Both the position numbers and the translations under genes were made by a program. From the NCBI GenBank assembly GCA_031282665.1, contig JAITDH010000002.1, positions 1 through 9,273 of the forward strand: DNA of 9,273 nt, in the 5' to 3' direction. The first letter of the stretch is position 1. Every line of letters starts with the position of its first letter. Positions 6,911 to 9,273 of this stretch are shown here, piece by piece. Below the pieces are notes generated by a model. It did not search any database. It had not been told where the DNA came from and worked only from the letters and a program-made list of their open reading frames with translations. The stretch comes from Zoogloeaceae bacterium (GTDB lineage: Bacteria; Pseudomonadota; Gammaproteobacteria; Burkholderiales; Rhodocyclaceae).

Positions 6911-7554
6911 CCAAGGACTCCGGCACAGAGGACGAGCATCGCGCCGACAAGGAACAGGGTATCCCGGCCGCGCCAGAAAGGCAGGGAGATACACACCGGC
7001 ATGGGAGATCCGGCTTCCTCTTCGCTTTCTTCCAGCCAGGCTTTCCAGGACTGCCAGGACTGCCGGGACGGTTTTTCCCCTCCCTTCGTCGCGGGCGGGT
7101 TTTCCATGTATTCGAGCACCAGGGAAAGGCGCACGACGCTTTTGTCGACCGGCAGGCCGAGGACACGGCAGGGACGCAAGAGGAACCAGAGCGCGCCCAT
7201 CAGGTCGTTGGGCCGCAGAGGGGCCAGCAACCAGGCCAGTATGCCAAGAAAGAGAACGAGGCGGAGGACATGCAAGGCGGCTTCCGTGACGCCTTCCTTG
7301 CCGGGCAGCCATTGCAACCATTGCGGCCAGCCGTGGGTTTCGCCGGGGACGGAATAGGCGAAGACCAGGAAAAGGGTCAGCAGCAGGAAACGGGTGCGCC
7401 GCAGGAGCCGCCACCAATGCCGTCTCGTTTCCATCCCGGCAAGCAGGCAAAAAAGCGCTATCCCGGCAAGCCAGGGCAAGGCCGCCAGTTGCATGAAGAT
7501 CGCCAGCATCAACCAGAGCAGCAGGCGGGCGGCGGGATGGAGAAAAAGAAACAT
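6907..7554 (-). CDS. orphan ECF transporter T-component (CbiQ)-like membrane protein
   Basis: This 215-residue membrane protein resembles CbiQ/EcfT, the scaffold subunit of energy-coupling-factor vitamin or metal importers. Start MFLFLHPAARLLL fits the family's LHP opening. Hydrophobic helices lie at about 8-42, 52-67 and 85-108. The stretch RPNDLMGALWFLLRPCRVLGLPVDKSVVRLSLVLEYM matches the cytoplasmic coupling region (PxDLxxAL, LRPLRxLGLP, LSL). After it the usual Ala-Arg-Gly motifs that grip the ATPases are not visible. Instead there is a Ser/Trp/Glu-rich linker, partly from a 9-base tandem repeat, and one last helix (LFLVGAMLVLCAGVLG). No ATPase or substrate-binding subunit is nearby, so transport is doubtful. 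The start is the ATG at 7552-7554; a TTG at 7612-7614 would put the terminator inside the gene. There is no clear ribosome-binding site. The family link is from sequence pattern only. Confidence 0.7.
   Translation of the reverse strand: MFLFLHPAARLLLWLMLAIFMQLAALPWLAGIALFCLLAGMETRRHWWRLLRRTRFLLLTLFLVFAYSVPGETHGWPQWLQWLPGKEGVTEAALHVLRLVLFLGILAWLLAPLRPNDLMGALWFLLRPCRVLGLPVDKSVVRLSLVLEYMENPPATKGGEKPSRQSWQSWKAWLEESEEEAGSPMPVCISLPFWRGRDTLFLVGAMLVLCAGVLG
7045..7071. repeat. 9-base tandem repeat, three units
   Basis: CCAGGACTG occurs twice exactly (7045-7053, 7054-7062) and a third, diverged unit CCGGGACGG follows (7063-7071). The array is in frame within the ECF-T-like gene and encodes the SWQSWKAW-type linker on the minus strand. 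Unit gain or loss would keep the frame. Confidence 0.75.
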
Positions 7555-7563
7555 CGTGACGGC

Positions 7564-7602
7564 AAAAAAACAACGGGGGCACGAGATACTGCCGTGCCCC
7601 CG
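7564..7602 (-). terminator. strong intrinsic terminator after fimV
   Basis: On the minus strand a perfect 10-bp stem (CGGGGGCACG at 7593-7602 pairing with CGTGCCCCCG at 7574-7583, 9-base loop) is followed by TTG and seven T residues (7564-7573). This is the classic rho-independent form and works only in the minus direction, since the plus side has no T run. It begins 23 bases after the fimV stop codon and ends nine bases before the ATG of the next gene. Confidence 0.9.
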
Positions 7603-7624
7603 CGTGTCCTGCAAGCGTTATGGA

Positions 7625-9273
7625 TCAACTGTTCAAGCGACGCAAGGCGGCCTCCGCCTGTTCTTTCTGATCGGCATCGCCTTCGCTGACGACCTCGTTC
7701 AACAGCTCCCTCGCGCCTTCCAGATCGCCCATTTCTTCGTAGGCCTTGGCCAGGTCGAGCTTGGTGTTGACTTCGTCGCGCAGGGATTCGTCTCCCACGC
7801 CCAGGTCGGAGGTCAGGCTCTTGACCTCTTCGTCTTCCACTTCCCTCATGGACTTCGGCGTACCGGCACCCAGGCTGAGATCGATACCGGAAAGATCCAT
7901 CCCCGCCGGATTCCCCAGGACGGTGGATTCCGTCAACTGGACGTCGAAATCCAGATCGTCATCCGGCTCGATGGAGCTTATATCGCCAGTGTCGATGATG
8001 GTCGGCGTATCCAGCGTATCCGCGAAATTCGCTTCCGTATCCTGGCCGATTTCTTCCCGGGCGGTCACGGAGGTGGAGAATCCCTTGTCGGGAGGATTGA
8101 CGACGGTAGTCGCCATTTCAGACAGGGTATCCAGATCGGACACATCGGGATTGACCACGGTTTCCGCCGAGCTGAAGCCCTGCGTGGTGACCTGATCCTT
8201 CACCGTTTCACCGCCGAAGGCAAAACCGGTTCCGCTTTCCCGTGCGAACGACCTGGATTCGGGAACAGGTTCAGGTTTGGGCGCAGACTTGGGCTCAGGT
8301 TTGGGTTCAGGCTCCGGCTCCATCCGATCGAGATCGAAGTCGAGGTCGCTATCGGTCGGCTTGGGCGATGCCTCTTCACGCGACATATGATCGAGATCGA
8401 AATCGAGATCGCTGTCGGTCGGCTTGAGCGACGCGCCTTCATGCAACATCTGCAGGAGCGGATCATCGGACGCGACATGCTCCGGAATGATCTGGTCCGC
8501 AGCGGTTGGATTGGTGGTTACGGCGCGGATGTAATCGCTATCCGTCAATCCCTTGCCCATCGGTTCCGGCTCGGCAGGCGGCGCTTCCTCGACCGGCAGG
8601 GCCTTCAAGGCGTCGTCTATGAATGCCCGGGTGTCGATGCCAACCCCCTTGCCGCCATAAAGCGGATTGTCGGGATCCAGCGCCTGGCCCATTTCGATGA
8701 CCTTTTCCCAGTCGGGCCCCTGCCCATTGGTCTGGGCATACAGCTCGCTGGCCATGGTCTCGAATTCCTTGAAGCTCTTTCTATTGGCATAGATTTCGAG
8801 GAGCTTGACGCGGATGGCGAGACGTTCGGGCGCTTTCGGCAAGGCATCGAGCAACAATTCCTCGGCCTGCGCATCGCGTCCATAGGCCATGTATACATCG
8901 GCTTCTTCCACCGGATCCACTTCATCGGTGCCGATGCTGTCCGGCAGGGACTGGCTCAATTCGGAAGGCGGCGCGGCCGTGCTGCCCGTGTCGATCGTCT
9001 GTCCCACGGTATTCTGGAAGATGGAATTCACCCCTTCCCCGGGCGCGGTGCTGGCACCGGAGAGCGCGCTCAATCCGCCGGTAACGCTGACCGGCTCTTC
9101 CGAGAATCCCTCTTCTTCCTCCACCCGGCGGCGGCGAACGAAGACAAAGGCACCCACGCCGACGACCAGCAAGACCGCCAGGCCGCCCAGCCAGGGCAAT
9201 ATCCCCATGCCCTCTTCTTCCGTTCCTTCCGGCGAATCCAGGCCCGGCACCGGCTTGCTGGTTTCCGGGGGCG
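7625..9273 (-). CDS. fimV: FimV-family polar/pilus assembly protein, C-terminal part (5' end outside window)
   Basis: FimV is an inner-membrane protein tied to type IV pilus assembly, polar localisation and, in Pseudomonas, cAMP signalling. The visible 548 residues begin in a Pro-rich linker. A membrane helix follows (GILPWLGGLAVLLVVGVGAF, about 9140-9210) and ends in the positive cluster RRRR. The rest is a long acidic cytoplasmic tail. A TPR-type block EEADVYMAYGRDAQAEELLL (around 8850-8920), with DPDNPLYGG after it, is typical of FimV. The last ~50 residues (LDLAKAYEEMGDLEGARELL, then LNEVV) form the conserved FimV C-terminal domain. Between lie low-complexity Pro/Glu/Lys segments and a 21-residue tandem repeat. 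The LysM-bearing periplasmic part must be outside the window. The frame stays open to base 9273; a GTG at 9248-9250 is only internal. Confidence 0.93.
   Translation of the reverse strand, partial: PPETSKPVPGLDSPEGTEEEGMGILPWLGGLAVLLVVGVGAFVFVRRRRVEEEEGFSEEPVSVTGGLSALSGASTAPGEGVNSIFQNTVGQTIDTGSTAAPPSELSQSLPDSIGTDEVDPVEEADVYMAYGRDAQAEELLLDALPKAPERLAIRVKLLEIYANRKSFKEFETMASELYAQTNGQGPDWEKVIEMGQALDPDNPLYGGKGVGIDTRAFIDDALKALPVEEAPPAEPEPMGKGLTDSDYIRAVTTNPTAADQIIPEHVASDDPLLQMLHEGASLKPTDSDLDFDLDHMSREEASPKPTDSDLDFDLDRMEPEPEPKPEPKSAPKPEPVPESRSFARESGTGFAFGGETVKDQVTTQGFSSAETVVNPDVSDLDTLSEMATTVVNPPDKGFSTSVTAREEIGQDTEANFADTLDTPTIIDTGDISSIEPDDDLDFDVQLTESTVLGNPAGMDLSGIDLSLGAGTPKSMREVEDEEVKSLTSDLGVGDESLRDEVNTKLDLAKAYEEMGDLEGARELLNEVVSEGDADQKEQAEAALRRLNS
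8326..8440. repeat. 63-base in-frame tandem repeat in fimV
   Basis: Two near-identical stretches begin at 8326 and 8389, a period of 63 bases. On the minus strand they encode two copies of a unit containing KPTDSDLDFDLD followed by HM or RM, 21 residues apart. A Pro/Glu/Lys run follows, and a third looser LDFD motif occurs near 7940. Acidic LDFDL motifs are usual in FimV tails; the close nucleotide identity suggests recent duplication. Confidence 0.85.

Noticed and set aside
6911..7582. N-terminal extension of truA by more than 220 residues
   Set aside because: The frame is open, but TruA homology begins exactly at the ATG at 6910; the extension overlaps the ECF-T-like gene and the terminator and is Arg/Pro-rich.

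Overview
The window comes from a GC-rich bacterial chromosome, most probably a betaproteobacterium (Rhodocyclales-like is a guess). The basis is a FimV-type pilus/polarity protein next to truA, a proteobacterial Mfd, a HupE/UreJ protein, a DUF3391/HD-GYP-type regulator and GTAG-headed REP-like repeats. All supported genes lie on the minus strand; long plus-strand open frames are GC-driven shadows.

Layout in minus-strand (transcription) order, from the right edge. (1) The C-terminal 548 residues of FimV (7625-9273, 5' end outside the window) close with a strong intrinsic terminator at 7564-7602. (2) A tight three-gene run follows: a small membrane protein related to the T component of ECF transporters (6907-7554), truA (6125-6910) and mfd (2652-6128). 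Each junction is a 4-base ATGA overlap, so the three are probably co-transcribed and translationally coupled. (3) A 750-base gap follows. It holds a REP-like inverted pair and its tail (2482-2624), a stretch with no convincing gene, and an AT-rich region that probably carries the promoter of the next gene. (4) A DUF3391 protein with a collapsed, probably non-catalytic HD-GYP domain spans 795-1901. (5) A second copy of the repeat lies at 625-739. (6) hupE (1-560) runs off the left edge, lacking only its last residues.

The two ~110-base repeat copies share orientation, and each lies just downstream of the stop codon of a minus-strand gene (mfd and the DUF3391 gene). Each carries a GC hairpin followed by a T-rich stretch on the minus strand, so they may act as 3'-end or terminator elements.

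No complete new defence or mobile system is visible. The points most worth a second look are the degenerate HD-GYP protein, the orphan ECF-T-like gene built into a truA-mfd operon, the terminator placed almost on top of that operon's first start codon, and the composite REP-like element.
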